NCBI GenBank assembly: GCA_018881555.1
Contig: JACAXG010000018.1
Location: 5,703,634 to 5,767,633, forward strand
DNA: 64,000 bases
Source: Amblyornis subalaris
Lineage: Eukaryota > Chordata > Aves > Passeriformes > Ptilonorhynchidae
Direction of reading: 5' to 3'
The notes beneath the pieces are model-generated. The model saw only the letters and a list, made by a program, of their open reading frames with translations, did no database searches and was not told the DNA's origin. Position 1 is the stretch's first letter, and each line of letters begins with the position of its first letter. The position numbers were made by a program, and so were the translations under genes. Of this stretch, positions 11,713-26,012 are shown one piece after another.

Positions 11713-14700
11713 AAGTGGGCTCAAAGCCATACATCCAGAAGGCTAAGGAATCCTATAGGGGCTACTCCTGCTGCTCAGAGAACTGAAAACTCTAAATTGT
11801 AGGCTGCATCCTGTCTTCACATGTTTTCACTAAGGAAAATTAATACTCGTTTAAGTTGAAGACACTGAATCCTTTGTTTGTATAGCTGTTAGACAAAAAA
11901 AGCTGCAGAGCGGGCTTTTTTCCTATGAAGACTCTTGAAGGCCAGATGGCATAAATTGACTCAAATGTTTTGGAAAGGACAGAATAATTAATGGTAATGA
12001 AATTTCTTTTTTGCAGTTTGAATGAGAAATTTAAGCAGAAGTTGAAGTTTTCTTTAATTTTAAGGACTAACCTTAAAGGATCAGGTGATCTTCTGCAGTT
12101 TAATCTTCTTAAGTTCTTCTCCTTTACTCCTCACACTTAGCTTCTTGTCCAAATGAGAGGCTGGAGAAGATAAAGGGATGCTTTCAAAGCACTTGAATTT
12201 TCTCATTTGAAACAAAATTTTTATTTTGAAAGTGCAATGAATTTCATAATGTACATGGTAAAATCCAAGAGTTTAAATTTCTGAAATAATTCATGGGGGG
12301 AGGATAGGAATGCTGGGAACAGTATGAACCATGCTTTGGCTGAAGATTGAATAAGATCTTTATTGAAGAAGTTTTGCATTATTCTAGGAGTTTTGTATAA
12401 TCAACATTCAGACTTCTACAGATCTCTGCTAAACCAGCTAGAGAGAGGGTGGCATGTAACTGGCATAGCTTAGGCACGAAATCCCCTTTGTTAGAATATT
12501 GTGGCCAAATTTGACTTGTTGCTTGAGCAGACTTAGCAAAAGATTTAAAAAGTCTACAACTCCCCATTTACACCTTCTGCTTTGGAGTGTGTATTCTCTG
12601 ATTTTTGTGATGCTACAGTTGCTGCACGTCTGGCAAATTTTTCTCATCCGTACTTTGGCTATATCCATGCTGGCTCTGCATAGTGTTCCTCTTCTCTGTG
12701 GCTAGAATAAGCCATATGGATTAAAGTCTGTGGTTTGGCAGATAAAACCTATGAAAACCTATGTCTTTTGCCAATGCAACATAATACATCTATTAAGTAG
12801 TCCTGGTGTTTGATAAAAGGATGGTGTAATACCCCTTTTATCTCAGACTGTGTAATGAAGTACACTTCAAGTTTTCTCTGGTTCCTGTAACTACTGTATG
12901 GAAGCTGAGAGTCAGAGATGTCATGATGTCACACAGGAACCACTTGAATTCCTGCTTTTCAGGCTGTCCAACAGTTGATGGGTGTACAGAAAAGGTTAGG
13001 GGGGTTAGATTCCTCTTGTCATTTATCCTGTGGTGTCTACAATTGTTGGTGGCCTTGAAGATTATGACTAGATAATTTAAGGATCTCAGCCTGCCATAGT
13101 CTGGCTAACAGACATGAGAGTCTGAGTGTGGGCAGGGACAGCTGATAGATAGTTTGATGGGAAGCAGCAAAGATGCAAATCAAAAGACATGCATTTTTTA
13201 TTAAGCAAGCGAAGCTTGAGCCTCTGTGACTATCTTTCTCGAGTTCAATCTCCACATTTAACCATCCACAAAAGAAAATTAAATTACATATGTGCTATGC
13301 ATCACTTACAGATGAGCAGAATGAGTCCTATACCAAAGTATTTACCATTGTGACTGCAGCTGCAGAATTGGGCACATTTTCAGCTTTCAGATGAGAAGAA
13401 ACATGGCTGGAAAAATAAATGAAACCTGGCTGAAGCCCCTTTGCAGAAGAACGCTTCAATAAGTTAGGTTGTTTTCTATTTTGTTCTATTTTGTCAGACA
13501 CTTGGTGGAGAAGAACTTAACAACTCCATATTCATAGAGAGATTTGGTATCCTTTTTCAGTCTGTTTTAATTGTTTGGAGTGCAATCTTATTCCACAGGT
13601 TCTATGTGAATAGAAATAACAGATAAGATATAAGCAGTATTAATAAAATCCCTGAAAGTGGCAAATTCTTTTACTTAATCTTGTTGCATAACAAAGAATT
13701 AAATTATTTAAATATTTCAATTGATACAGATTCATAGACCAGACAATATTTAGACTTCCAGAGGATTTATATTTTTGATGAATCAGTATTATATGTTAAA
13801 CTAGTTCTGAATGCAAATTGTTCTATTCACTCAAAAATGTAGTAGCTACATAATTTTGCAGCTTGTGGAAGTGTTAGGGATCTGAAGGAATCATGGAATC
13901 TCAGGGAATCTCATTACTTATTTTGAATTTCATCCCCACCTTTGATCGTATTTGTAATCATGTAATTGCTATTCAGGTTATAGTACAGTAAAATCTAAGT
14001 AGTATTTAGTGGGTTAACTATTATCTATGTAGGTGCATAATTTTGCCTCCCTAGAACAAGTTTTGAAACAGAACAATGACTTTTATGCAGTAAAGAAGTG
14101 GAATCTGAAGAAATCAGTTGCACCTGCAAGCAAAACCATAAAAGTCTGGGACTTAAGCAACACATATAAAATTATTTTAAAACACTGCATATATATTATC
14201 TGATTTACCCATTTTGTTCAGTAAAGGTTATTGTTACTTTTTAAAATTTCCAGTAAATGTATTTTTTATACAACCTAAGGTGAAATTTAGAAATTAAGGC
14301 ACACATCTTAATTTGGAGGTGCAAGTCCATAAAGACCTTAGTATATGGAAGCTGGAGCTAGAGGATGACAAGTGCCCAGTGGATGTGATGATAGATTTGT
14401 ATAAAAACCAGTCAAAACTACAGTGGATGACAAAAATAAAAGTTCAAGGATAACTTTGAACTTCTTAACACTTTGGACTTAAAGGAACAGATTCTTCACG
14501 GCCCCTGAAGAGACCAATAATCTCAGAACANGGAGTGCTGAGGTTCTGTTACTAGCACACCACTGTTCAGAATTCCCTAGCCATCTATATACTCAGCAAG
14601 GCTCATCTGTTAGAAGACAGCTTATATTTTGTCTTGCTTGCTGCATATTCAGTTGTCCGGTATCCTGATGTTGGACTGCTTCTGGCAGTAGCCAGAAGTC

Positions 14701-15484
14701 TGTTCCAGCTTTAACTTACATATATTAAAAGATATCAAATACACATATCTGAACTTCAAGGGTGAAATATCTTACACGACGGANAGATTGCATCTGTTGA
14801 GCGGAAAAGTTTAAAACAAAGGTTTTGAAAACAAATCCATTCTCTGCTCACTCCTGTTACAGTATTTTTCCCCCCTCTTGTCTGAATTTGTAGTTCAGGA
14901 ACTTTCTCTGACTTCCTCGGTTGCAGCAAACTATACACAGCCCTTGGGTCTTGGGAAAACTTCCTTTTTTCTGTCTCCTTTTGTCTCTGTGTTTGCTCTC
15001 CTTACAAGCAAGTTCCCTGGTTCTCTCAGAGAAACTACAAGTTTTGCCCTCAGCCTTTTTCTGTCTGCCAACAGAGAAGTTTCTCTCACCTTTAGCATGC
15101 TTAGTGTTTTGTGGGGCTAGACCTCTCTAGAGGGTCTGCCTGACTTGTGATGAAGTAATCAGAGCAGTTTCTTCCTTGCTGTCCTACTGTGTAATTTTTA
15201 AACAAAACATAAAACCTGAATTGCAAATAAACTAAGACATCAGGTTTTGCACCCCTCAGTATTTACTTCCAGACACACAGATTTGAACTGATAAGTAATT
15301 GGTATCATTCAGTCAAATTTCAGTCAAGAAGTATGCATGTCCTCTTTGCAGTGTATTGTTTCATTATAAATGCAAATATATTTATAACTTTCGAACAACT
15401 ATAACCTCTGAAAACCTAATTTTGGTGTCAGTCTTCTCAACAACAGCACCTGCAATTTAATCACTCAGTTGTGCATTGGTTGCT

Positions 15485-15870
15485 ACTGCTAAGCTCTCAC
15501 GTGACCCTGCTGAGGGAAGGTATGGCTCTCCAGAGGTGTACTGTGGCTCAGAGGGGAAACAAGGTGTTATGTGTTTGAGTGTGTGCTTGGTTTTAGCAAT
15601 TCTCTGCTATCCCTGGCTAGGACTTTCCACGGTCTGCCTGTGGCCCAGGACNCCATAACAACCCACTGAGTCTGACAGTTCCTGCCCCAGGGACACTGCA
15701 AGAGGGTTGGTCTCCATCCCCCCCCAGCCCTGCCTGCCCATGGGTCATGCTAAGTCCATGTGCCATCGCCACAGCCTTGTCTGAGGGCCAGGTCACAGCC
15801 TCAGGGCTGCCCAGCTTCCTGCTGGTGTGGTGGGATGGTGCTGGAGAGGAAAATACCATGTGGGCAGGCA
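15485..15870. other. GC-richer patch of unknown origin
   Basis: This segment is clearly richer in G and C than the surrounding AT-rich DNA. It contains a run of eight C at about 15718-15725 and phrases such as 'ccctgcctgcccatgggtca'. No CR1 or LTR landmark is visible, and the frames are short and interrupted. It may be an unrecognised repeat or an eroded insertion. Confidence 0.4.
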
Positions 15871-18579
15871 TTCATTTTGTGGCTTGCTTTGCAGAGTTTT
15901 TGTAAGTTATTGAATATGTTTACCAACTAGGCCTAACTTTTGTGAAAGTGCACAAGAATTATTCATGGCTAATGATGTCTTCACTGTATTATAGTATTTT
16001 GTGTGTGCTTTTGTATGTGTGTGTGTATAAAGTACACAACATTTTTAGACATTTTGTAGTAGTCGTTTAACCTTTAACCAACTAATGTTGTAAGGGACAC
16101 GTTTAAACAACAGTAAACCCTAGCATTTAGAATATTAATGGATGTTGTTTCCACATGCAGCTGAAATACNGGGACATGCTTCAATGCTTTGGGTATTTCT
16201 GTGTGTCAGCACATGGAACAATACTCCTAAGAATATTTATTGTCTTGTCAAAAGCCTCAGTTTCAACAACTAACACTGAACAGCAATTAAGACAATTCAT
16301 TCTGGTGGTAGAAACATTTTGCACTGTAGCTATAGCATTTTACAAATGCTTCCTTAATACTTTGTCAGTTCCTGCCATGTAGAAGTTGGATAGCTCCACC
16401 AGGAANGTACTGGAATTGAAATCTGTATGGAAGAAACATTGCCTTGTATGGGAANAAGAATTCTGATAGGAAAAAAAAATCAATTGTTTTTTTCCTAGCC
16501 AGGAAGTTGGTTTCATTCTAGGGGGATTGTCTGTGCCCCAGTTACTTTTAAAGAAATGTCTTAAGTCTCATGCTGCTTCATTGTCATTCTTGGATTTGAT
16601 TAAACTTGTGCAAATAAAGGCAAATAAAATGGATTAATATATTAGCTACAAAACAATACGGTAATGTCAGAGATCTTTTGGCACAGTGGAAAGGATGGAA
16701 AGCAAAGAGACCATGAAACAAAACACGAACTAGTGGAGACAGTCATAATAGAAATCACAGAAAATACATGAGGAACCTAACTGGAATAAAAGCTTATCAC
16801 CAGGAAAAAATGCTCACCATAACAAATTTTTTCTATGGCTGCTTATGCTTTCAAGGTTATTTCCTTAGTCCATTGTTCAGGTTTATGTCAGTAAACATTA
16901 TTTACTTTTGAATCCATTTACCTTTAACTTTTGAGGAAAGGTTTATTTAAATAACAGCCCTACTACTGAAATTGTGTGGGTATGTGCACTTCACATAGAA
17001 GACATGGAAGATGACCTCTGATCTTTCAAACGTTTTATTTCCATGAGCTTTCAGGAAGAATACGGGAAAAAGGAAGGGGAAGACGCTTACATTGAAAAAT
17101 TGACGTAGAATTGAGAATACAATCCAGGGTATAATATATTACAGAAAATTTGGCTTCATCTTTGACTAAGTTCATAAATCTAAGAAACTTCAGAGCAGAG
17201 CATTCAAATTCTGAGTCTCTTTAATTCCGAGGTTTTAGTTTAAATTTCTTACATTATGGAAGTTGACCGATGACAAAGCCAAGCATTGCTGCAAAATAGA
17301 TTTGGTGTTTTGGATAAATTGTTTCCTTAAAAAAAATCTAAACCCTGATTGTGCCACAAAACTTGTACTGCCATTAGTGTGAACACTCTCTCTGACTATA
17401 CTTTATCATAATAAGGCTTTAACTCTGCAGTTAGTGAAACAATGAATCATCTATGGAGGATTTATAGAGCACTTCCTCTTCGAACTTTTTCTCTCTGTCT
17501 TTCAGGTAAAGTTTTCAGGATTCGGTGGGGTATTTTTTACATGTTTTTTGAGGTTTCTGTATTTGAGTATATGGGTAGAGTTTATGTATATGTGCAGAAC
17601 ATTGTCTCTATTGTTTGGACTATCCCTAGGATTGAATCTTCACCTAAAAGGAGATTTGGTCTTTTGAAGCAGTTGGGCTCTGTATCAGTATAAAGTACTG
17701 CTTTGGTTTTTTCTTACACTGTGTTTCTAGGAGTTTAAATAGGAAAAAGCATTCTCATTCTAAACTAAGCTTGTCCACAAATGAAAATTATATATTTGTC
17801 ATTATCTATCTCTTTGACTGTGCTAGCATTGTTAGTGGCAGTAATGTCCATTGTAAATAATAGCAATTCANCATAAACCTGAAAAACGAGGGTTGCCAAC
17901 TTTTATTCTCCAGCCAGATGAGTGTAGCAAGGTAGATGTCTTCTCTTTGACATGGTCTTCATTTTGAAATGATCGCTGCTATCTGATAAATATCTGGTGC
18001 TGTGAATGAGATCAGATAATTTGTTTCTTTTATCAAGACATCTCAAGTCATAGCAGGATTTGCTGACGTCTTCAATTTCTCTCACCCAAAACCTGAATGT
18101 TCTGCTTTTTGTGGTGTTCTAGGGAAATCTATTATCTGCAACCTCTTAAACTTCATCACAATTTCAACTGGTGGTAGTGAGTTTGATGCTTCTTGCGGGA
18201 TAGGCTGACACAGGAAATCAGTAGGCTGGTTTTCAGATTACCCCCACTGAGATTTTGAAATTTGAAATGGTTCTGTAGATCCCACTATGGCTCATTCTTC
18301 ACCTGGCAATTGCCAAGATTCTGTAGATGTCCATGTAGAGTTCAGAAGCTCTAGTGGCCTTCCTTCTGCACACAATTTGGTCTTGGCTTTCACAGCCTGA
18401 GCAATTACTGGCCGGTATCCACCACTGTGTCTCCTGGTGCCATGGAGTTAAAATAGCTCTGAGCTGTTAAGGACCCCTCTTACCTGTTCACATCCAAGCC
18501 ATCTGGCTAGGCAAAACTGAAAGATCAGGAGGTCAGCATAGATGTTCAAATTACCCTTACTGAGTCTTTGGAGCCTCTC

Positions 18580-18601
18580 AGGTCCCAGCTGTCTGGGACC
18601 T
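18580..18601. repeat. Perfect 9-bp inverted repeat, 4-nt loop
   Basis: aggtcccag (18580-18588), loop ctgt, then ctgggacct (18593-18601). It is stable on paper because it is GC-rich. There is no following T-run and no other sign of function. Confidence 0.85.
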
Positions 18602-21083
18602 CAGCCAGTCCAGAACCTCTCTGGGAATTTTCTGCCCAGTGCAAAAGCCAAGGGTAGAAACATGTTGTGTCGTGACTGATCTCCTGATAATTCAAAAGGT
18701 AGATGAAAACACCAAATTACTCCTATATATAAAAGAAAATAAGCATTGGTGTCTGGATTAGTCATTGCTCATGGGAGGTCTGACTCATGAACACAAGACT
18801 GGGGATGCTAATACTGCAGNAAGTGTGCTTTCTACTCCATANATAAAACTTGTATTCATGCAAAGTAATCATTGAAAAGTTACCCAGCTTGAAGTCCAAA
18901 TTCAGAGTCACAGCTGAAGCTCAGCTTGAACATTGGCAATTGTGTTATGCCTTTAAATGAAGTGTTAGAGATTACAGGGTAACACAAGCTCTGCTATTTC
19001 CCTGCTTAGAATGTGACAATCTGGTTAATCTCTGCAGTTCCCATCTAAGGTTTCTCAAAAGTGGGGGACAGAGTGGGATGCTATGAGCCTGCAAGGGGGA
19101 GTGGCTGTTGTGTGCAGTGAATGGACCAGAGGGATCTAAGCCAGCACCATAATGCCAGTCATTAAGTAGTGCTGTTAACCTGCACAGACTAGTGTGAGCC
19201 TGTTTGTGTGACTTTGAAATGCCAAAGACTGGCTCTCTGCTGTGCCACACTGCCCCTTCTGTATTATCTGTGTGACCTTTGCAGTGCTTGCCATACCCAC
19301 ACTGTCCTCCGCTGCGGACACTCCCCTGCAAAGCTGCTATTAAAATCGTCCTGCATGAGGATGTGTGGAAAGAACTGAGGGATCAGACACCAGTTTTCCT
19401 TCACACAGAGAGATTTTAAGTTCTTTCTTTTCAGTCTCTTCCTGAGTCCTCTTCACATCAGTCTATTTATCTGAGACTGTCCACGGTTTGCTACATGGTG
19501 CTGTTTAAAAGCTGACACAAAGCTGTCTCAGAATAGCTGAAGTCTGGAACAGTGAGAGGCTGACACTGTTAAGAAGAGCTCTCCACAGGAGCGTGAGAGA
19601 ACTGCTGTCTTTACAGCTGGACATGGGAGCTTGATGTTTCGTCATATCTGTTGTTGCTCCTCGCCCTTTCAGCTCTAAGGGATAGACCACCAGAGCTTGA
19701 GACAACACGCTGCCTTGTTGTCAGCCTGTTCAAAGGAGAATTGCCCCACCTATGTTCTTAAATGCATTTAAAGGTGTTTGACTACAGTGTTTGTGAATTT
19801 ACTCAATTAAAACCACGTATGTACGTAAGTTGATGTATCTTTAGCACCTTTCTTAGTATGACTCAGATTGTGTTTTAGGAGCACCCACCTCTCTTTATTA
19901 ACTTCAGAGGTAAGACTATTAGCTGTGAGTAACTGTCTCAACTTTAGCACAAGAGCTGAAACCAGATCTGAACTGGGAGCTGAGAAGCAGTGAAAATGTG
20001 ATATTTCTAGAATATAGAATCATTTTCATAAAAAAATTTTAAAAAAAAATTTCCTCAGATTTCCTAGTTAAGCTAAAGAGCCCAAAACAGTGAATGATGC
20101 CCACAGCAGATTGTTTTCTGGCCATGTAGATCATCAAAGTGATATTGAACTGCTAGAATAGGCAGGCAAATGACAGCTTGAATATCCAGTAGGCTGAGTG
20201 GAATTTCTTTTGTTTTGTCTTGGTTTGGGTTTTTTTTTAGCTCTTGTGTTCCTCCTCGCTTCATAAGTAGAGACAGCAATTCTATGAACAACTTGCAAGC
20301 GTGAAAGCAAAAAAGGAAAACTACTGGTGCAAGAGAGCATGAACAATTGATTCATATAGGTCATTAGTCTTGACATTCATTTGATCTCTTTCTTTATGCA
20401 AATTCACTACAACTTGAAGAAAAACTTGTAAATTAGTTATTCAGGAGGGTAGAAGCCCATCTGAACCACACGTGATGTTGCAATATGCCTAGTTACAATG
20501 TACAATATGTACAATACAATACAATTTTTAAATAAATCCCCAGATCGGAATTTCTGCTTTAGTTGCTGAATACAATTTTGATTCGACTGGGCAGCTCCAA
20601 AGCACAGTTATATATGAGTTAATGAAACAGTAGATGGCGCTCAATAATCTGCAGGATTTTTAATCACTTTTTAGAAATAGTAAAACCTGTTCTCTTCAAA
20701 TCAAAGTAAGGGTAAATTTAGTGGCAGCAATGCTGTAAATTACATCATTCTAATCTCCAGTGAAGGGATCTGCTACAGGCAGTAGTAACAGGCAGATTAG
20801 AGATTAGAAACCCACTCAAACTGTGANTTTTTCTTTTTTTTCGCAGTGCAAATGCTGTTGAGTGGTACATATGTCAGTTGCCGTTAAATGTCCTCACTTA
20901 TATACTTGTTTGTTAATTTGTTTATGTTTTTGATTACTTATTGTTCTTTGGTTTTGTTATCAACAACCATGACTGTCTCAGCTAGTAAATTTTTACAAAC
21001 AGGTAAAAAATTTGGCTTGACTTCAGAATGATGTCTAATTTTGACTTACTGTGTATTAATGTGGAAACACTAATTTTTAAGAT

Positions 21084-21113
21084 TTTTATTTTATTTTATT
21101 TTATTTTATTTTA
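21084..21113. repeat. (TTTTA)6 microsatellite
   Basis: Six uninterrupted copies of the pentamer TTTTA, followed by a partial copy. The run is pure and therefore likely to vary in length between individuals. Confidence 0.95.
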
Positions 21114-21383
21114 TTTAGTTTTCTTGTTAAAAATAGATGTCTGCTGGACAATCTATAATGTGGGCTGTCTCTAATCAATGAAATAAGAGGAGATGAAATC
21201 CATCTCTCCCAGTACTTTCCAGTGACAAAAGAATTCTCACATACAGTCTACTGTAATCTTGTAGCGACAATCCCCTTTGTGAGGTGGAGGATTAAGTGCT
21301 ACTCTGCCTTACAACTCTTAATATAACTGTTAAAACTTCTGAGCATAAAGTCAGGACTTAAGAGGGAAGATGGGCAAAAGTTA

Positions 21384-21590
21384 AGGATTCTAGCCTGGAC
21401 TTCAGAAGATCAAGTTCAGTTCCTTTCTCCTCTTAAAGGTGTACTGTGTGGCCTTGGATAACTTTTAAATAATCACAGAATGCAGTGCCAACAGCCAGAC
21501 ATCTCAGCCTGTGCTGAAAATATGTACCTTAATCCCTCTGTGCCCGAATTCTCCATTTGTAAAATGGGAAGACTAAGACAGCTCTACTTG
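21384..21590 (+). mobile_element. MIR-like tRNA-derived SINE, interrupted
   Basis: The order of landmarks is that of a MIR/amniote CORE-SINE on the plus strand: a middle block 'tactgtgtggccttggataa' (about 21442-21461), then 'aatccctctgtgcc' and 'ccatttgtaaaatgggaaga' (about 21531-21572). In an intact element these two blocks are nearly adjacent. Here about 65 bp of other sequence separates them, which suggests a small insertion. The 5' region before 21440 fits only loosely. The copy is old, as expected for MIRs in birds. Confidence 0.75.
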
Positions 21591-24500
21591 CAAGGACAAA
21601 TGTGACATAGTACAGCTGTTACTGTTGTATGGGGTAGGGGGATGTAGAGCAAAGTAACTAAAATTGATATCTAACTCAATCCGTTTGAAGGAGTGCTGAT
21701 GGAGGGAAGCGCTGTCCTGTACAGCACAATGATTGCACATCCATGTCCATATTCTAATCAATTTCCCTAAAAATCCAAGCAATGTGTACAAGAGGAACAA
21801 AATACTGAGTTATTCAGTTTTGTAAGAGGTATTTTCTTGAAAGAGACAATACAAAGTCATAGTTCACTGAAATTCAGTGGGAACTAAATTCTGTTACTTT
21901 CNTTTGAAAATTCTCTGAACATGTAAAGAATCAGCAAAAAAACTGGAAATCAGAATTTGGTTTTATGCATTCCTATATTTTCTTTCTTGAAAGCTTATTT
22001 ACCGTAATCAGTGAAAAAAAATCCTGATGAAATCTGTATTGGAATACTGATGGCTACTTATGTAACTGTGCATCCAGTCTAATGTGTTACAACAGGTTTT
22101 CTGGCTGTGCTAATTTCTACTTAAGACTATCCCATTTCCCTTTCTGTTTTGATATTCCACCCAATCTTCAGCTTCATTGCACAATTTTAGATGGCTACCA
22201 AATTCAGAATGATTTAACCTCATGCATGGTTCATGCCAAGTCTTCCTCCTCTTAGGTACCATGAATCACCGTGTTCTGTAATGGTGTCATTTTCTGGGTT
22301 ATTTCTCATGTAAGGTGTTTGCTTTCCAGGCTCCTGTTAATGTCCAAGATGTCTGTTTTCTTTCTTCAATCAATGCTTTCATTGGAAAAACATCTGGGCT
22401 GGCCCACTGGTTCAGCTTCTAGCTAGAAGCACTGGAAACATGACTGTCAGATCTGTCATAAACTGGAAATGCTCCTGTCTTTATGTTGACATTGGCACTG
22501 GAACTGCTGCACTGAAACAATAAAAACCGGACCCAAAGGAAACAGGAAGTAAAACCGAGTTTTAGAGCAAAATGAGAAAAACTTGTTTCTAAGAAACAGA
22601 GAATTTGTAATAAAATGTCTGCAGTTGTGCTTTTTTGGGGCACAGAAAGCCCTATATGTAACTGTTCTCTCAGTGCAAAGCCTTGCCNACCTTGGCAGAG
22701 AAGAGAATGTCAAAATGTGTGGTGAATTTCCCTTCTCTAGAAGTCAAACCACTGTATTACTAGACACTGAATTGCCACAACAGGCNCCGTCACCTCCTAG
22801 ACTGCTCTGTATCTCCTCTCTTACCTCACATTTGNCTTGTCCTTTTTAGATTAGGAAGTAACTTCTTTTACACTTTTCTGGTGCCTAACTCCTTCTGGGT
22901 AGTACTGGAAACAACAACAGCAAAAAATGTTGTGAAATAGAAAATAAAAATCTGTTGTTGTAGTGTCAGTATCAGTTGAGGAATGTTAACTGGTACTCCC
23001 TTGGTACAACTCAGTAAAATAAAACAGTGTTTTGACAAACACAGAAGCAAGTTTGGACAGTTTTCCTTGTAGTTCTGAGGGCATATTTTGCAGAAAAAAA
23101 AAAGACAAGCATGGCTGAAATATTTTCAAACCTATTCACAGGGGAATATTAATCTCCAGGAAGCACAATAAACACAGACTTTGATTTCCTTTTCCTTCCT
23201 TTTATAGACAACCGAAGAAATGCTGCAGAAAATGAGGAAACCAGAAGCCAGACAGGAAGCAATATACAGAAACTGAAGCACTGCAGGTCTTGTTAGCATT
23301 AGATAACCATATGGCTCTACAGAAACCATAGAATAACAGCCATCCTAATTATAGATAAGTGATGAAAGGAAGNTTAACGTTAACCCCATTAAAACAGCAG
23401 CTAAGGAGACCTCGTCACAATGGAAAAATGAGGTGTGAGTGGAAAGGATGTCCTAAGAATGATACCTAAAGACCATGGTAATCTGTATTTGGTCTTACAG
23501 TTGTGCTAGCTTGATTTGATTTTAATGTGTACTAGCTTTGTTGCAACTCTTCTCATAGTAATGGAGACCCTGGTTCCTTGCCCTGAATAGCATCTTTCAA
23601 ACAGCTTCAAATTTTGCTACCTGCTCTTCATGTCTGATGTGTGCTGTACATTTGGGTTTTTTTCTGCAATTATGACATTAGTCAGGTTATTGAAACGGTA
23701 GATGTTGCAATTTTAAGCTGTGCATACCTTTTTGCGGGAGGCAATTCCCTTTCCTCTAGGCTATTTCCTGGGGCTAGGCACCATTTCAGGGTCTTCAGCA
23801 ACCAAGCTCCTGCTGTNTTCTCTGCTGACAGTATTCTGATATTGTAGCCTATCATTGTTTGACANGGCTGAAGATCTTTTTTTTTTCAAAATAGCTGGGG
23901 AAAGGTCCTGCTGGAAACTATTGAGTGCTTTCAGAGCCTTCCACGTCTTGTCTTTGACCCTTTACCAATCTAGTTCTGCATTGACTTTATCTAAGGGAAA
24001 GGCCTTTTTCCCACATAACAGGGTAAAGTTATACTAGAAATTTCTGGTATATAAATACTCCTAATTTTTCCAGCAGAAGAGGCTTGAAATCTTAGCCAAG
24101 AAGTAATAACTCATGGTGATTTCGTTTCTTTTCTGGTATAAAACTGGAAAATGGATTAATTTGCCTGCTAGTGTACACCTACTGTATGGAGATCCATATG
24201 GTTACCCCAGTTTATATTAATAAAAAATGGAAACCAACAAAGTTCTCTGACTGTTTATAAATGTAACTTGTGCTTTGCCAACATTTCTGTCGTATTGCTT
24301 ATATCTCTTTTCATATTGTGTGTTATGAGTAAGCAGCAAAGGAATTACCAGCTATCACATGCTTTTACCATGCTCCTAATTTGTTTATTTTTCTAAAAAG
24401 CATGATCCTTTCTGATTTCATTTTTGTCAATACGCAACAAACTATCCAGTAATATTGTTGAAATACAAACTGGAGTTGCCCTGATGAGATTTTGTTTGGA

Positions 24501-25927
24501 TCTAGATCAGGTCCTCAATAAATTGTTATTCGTGCTGTATTAGAGAATGAGTCAGTACTTTGGATTTGACAGGATTAATTCCCTAAGCGGTTTTAGATTT
24601 TGGCTGTAAAATACCTAGACAAAAAAATCTGAAAATCTTTTGTGTTTACTGTCTAGTGTCAATGGTCATGAAATATGTAGATTCACTTGTCATGAAGTTT
24701 AAGAGAAAAGAGATTTTAAGTAATTCCATTCCTCCTCTAATCCAATACTGTCATGAAATAGCTTCAAGTTTTGAAGTAAGATTCAAGCTTGATTAGCTAA
24801 TGACATTTTGAGTTGGCTTGTTGGAAAAGGAAGTGGGTCAGAGTATCCGGGTGATGTCATAACAGATTTCTGATTTCAGAGAGATGTATTGGGCCTTGTA
24901 AACTGGGTTATCATGCTTATGTGAGCTAATACCGAAAGTCACACTTAAATGGGTATTTCAGTACTTCAGGGAATTGCTACAGTGTTTAGACCTCTGCCAG
25001 GAATACAGAGACTAGCTAGCTACTCTGGTGCAGGAGTTATCTCAAAGAAATATTCCAGCCTNTATTTGTGTGCCAAAATGTAAAATAGCGAGCCAGTTCC
25101 CAGGAACTAAGGAAATTACTAAAGGTAATATAGTACTAGATTGCTGCCTGCTGGAATCTAACAGAGGTGGGATCTTGCACAGGTTTTTCCTTCAGGAATT
25201 TTCCATCCAATATACCTACCAAAAGAATCCTCACTTTGAGAGAACTCAAGAAAATAGCTCCTTCAGTACTCTTATGCCTCTNGTAGTCATACAAAAGAAA
25301 GTAACCAAAAATGAATGGTTTAATATACACTGATCAACATCACATGAGGATACAATGCATTTCAGCAGAATCACACTTGACCTTTAAATAATTCTATAAA
25401 CAGTGCCTGTAAAATGTTAGCGGATGTTCTGTAACAGAAAAAGCAAAGTTCATTAAAGGTTTGTACAAACAGTTTGGACATATAAAACAACTGAGCAACT
25501 GCTTGGTTGTGGAGGTCATCTGAATCTGAATCTGTCTGGATTTCACAAACCGCAGGTGACTCTGTGTAGCTCTAATAACATTGAGTGAATTGCTCCTTCT
25601 CTTACTTTCTGGGGTTTTTTTTATTCTTAATTTCTGTAGTGAAATTAATATTGTGAGTCTGAATAAGATATTGTTATTGCGAATACCCTGAGGGTACTAA
25701 TGGTCCTTATGGACCTATCACCTGTACATGAGACCTCTATCCACGCCCACTGCCTGTGGGCCCAGGGACTCCTTTTCAACTCCACATTTGGTGAGAGGAA
25801 ATTAGACATATCTTTTTGGGAGTACTTAATCTATTATGTGAAATAAAATTAAGTTAAATGAAAATATCCGTCGAGCCTCAAAACAATCTTCTTTGATTAA
25901 TGTTTGGGAATTTGTGACGTTTTTTAT
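21591..25927. other. AT-rich DNA, no gene recognised
   Basis: No recognisable gene or repeat. A T10-11 run lies at about 23878-23888. Ambiguous bases are fairly frequent (for example 22688, 22786, 22835, 23373, 23817, 23865), and they break several frames. Confidence 0.55.
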
Positions 25928-26012
25928 GATTCCAGGCTTGCAGAACACCTCAAGTTGGAAGGGACCCATAAGAATCATGGAGTTCAACTCCTTGTTCCTC
26001 ACATGACGACCT
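25928..26012 (-). mobile_element. CR1 LINE, very short 3' end
   Basis: The plus strand reads 'acctcaagttggaagggacc', 'cataagaatcatggagttca', 'actccttgttcctcac'. This is the reverse complement of the CR1 3' tail of the subfamily with 'tccaactcctggctcc'. Only about 85 bp remain. The terminal short repeat is degraded ('ttatgattcca'). Confidence 0.88.

Larger units (their letters stand above)
11713..21383. other. Long unique AT-rich stretch, no gene recognised
   Basis: About 9.7 kb without a recognisable gene or known repeat. Local features are a GC-richer patch with a C8 run at 15485-15870 (listed separately), a TG-rich run near 16000-16028, a perfect 9-bp inverted repeat at 18580-18601, and a (TTTTA)6 microsatellite at 21084. 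A 119-codon minus-strand frame at 18972-19331 has no recognisable motif. Confidence 0.55.

Noticed and set aside
13880..13915. 'ggaatcatggaatctcaggg' resembling a CR1 terminus
   Set aside because: Too short and not followed by the expected 'ggttggaagggacc' type sequence.
18972..19331. 119-codon minus-strand frame in a GC-richer segment
   Set aside because: No recognisable motif; the length is explained by the local rise in GC, which lowers stop frequency.
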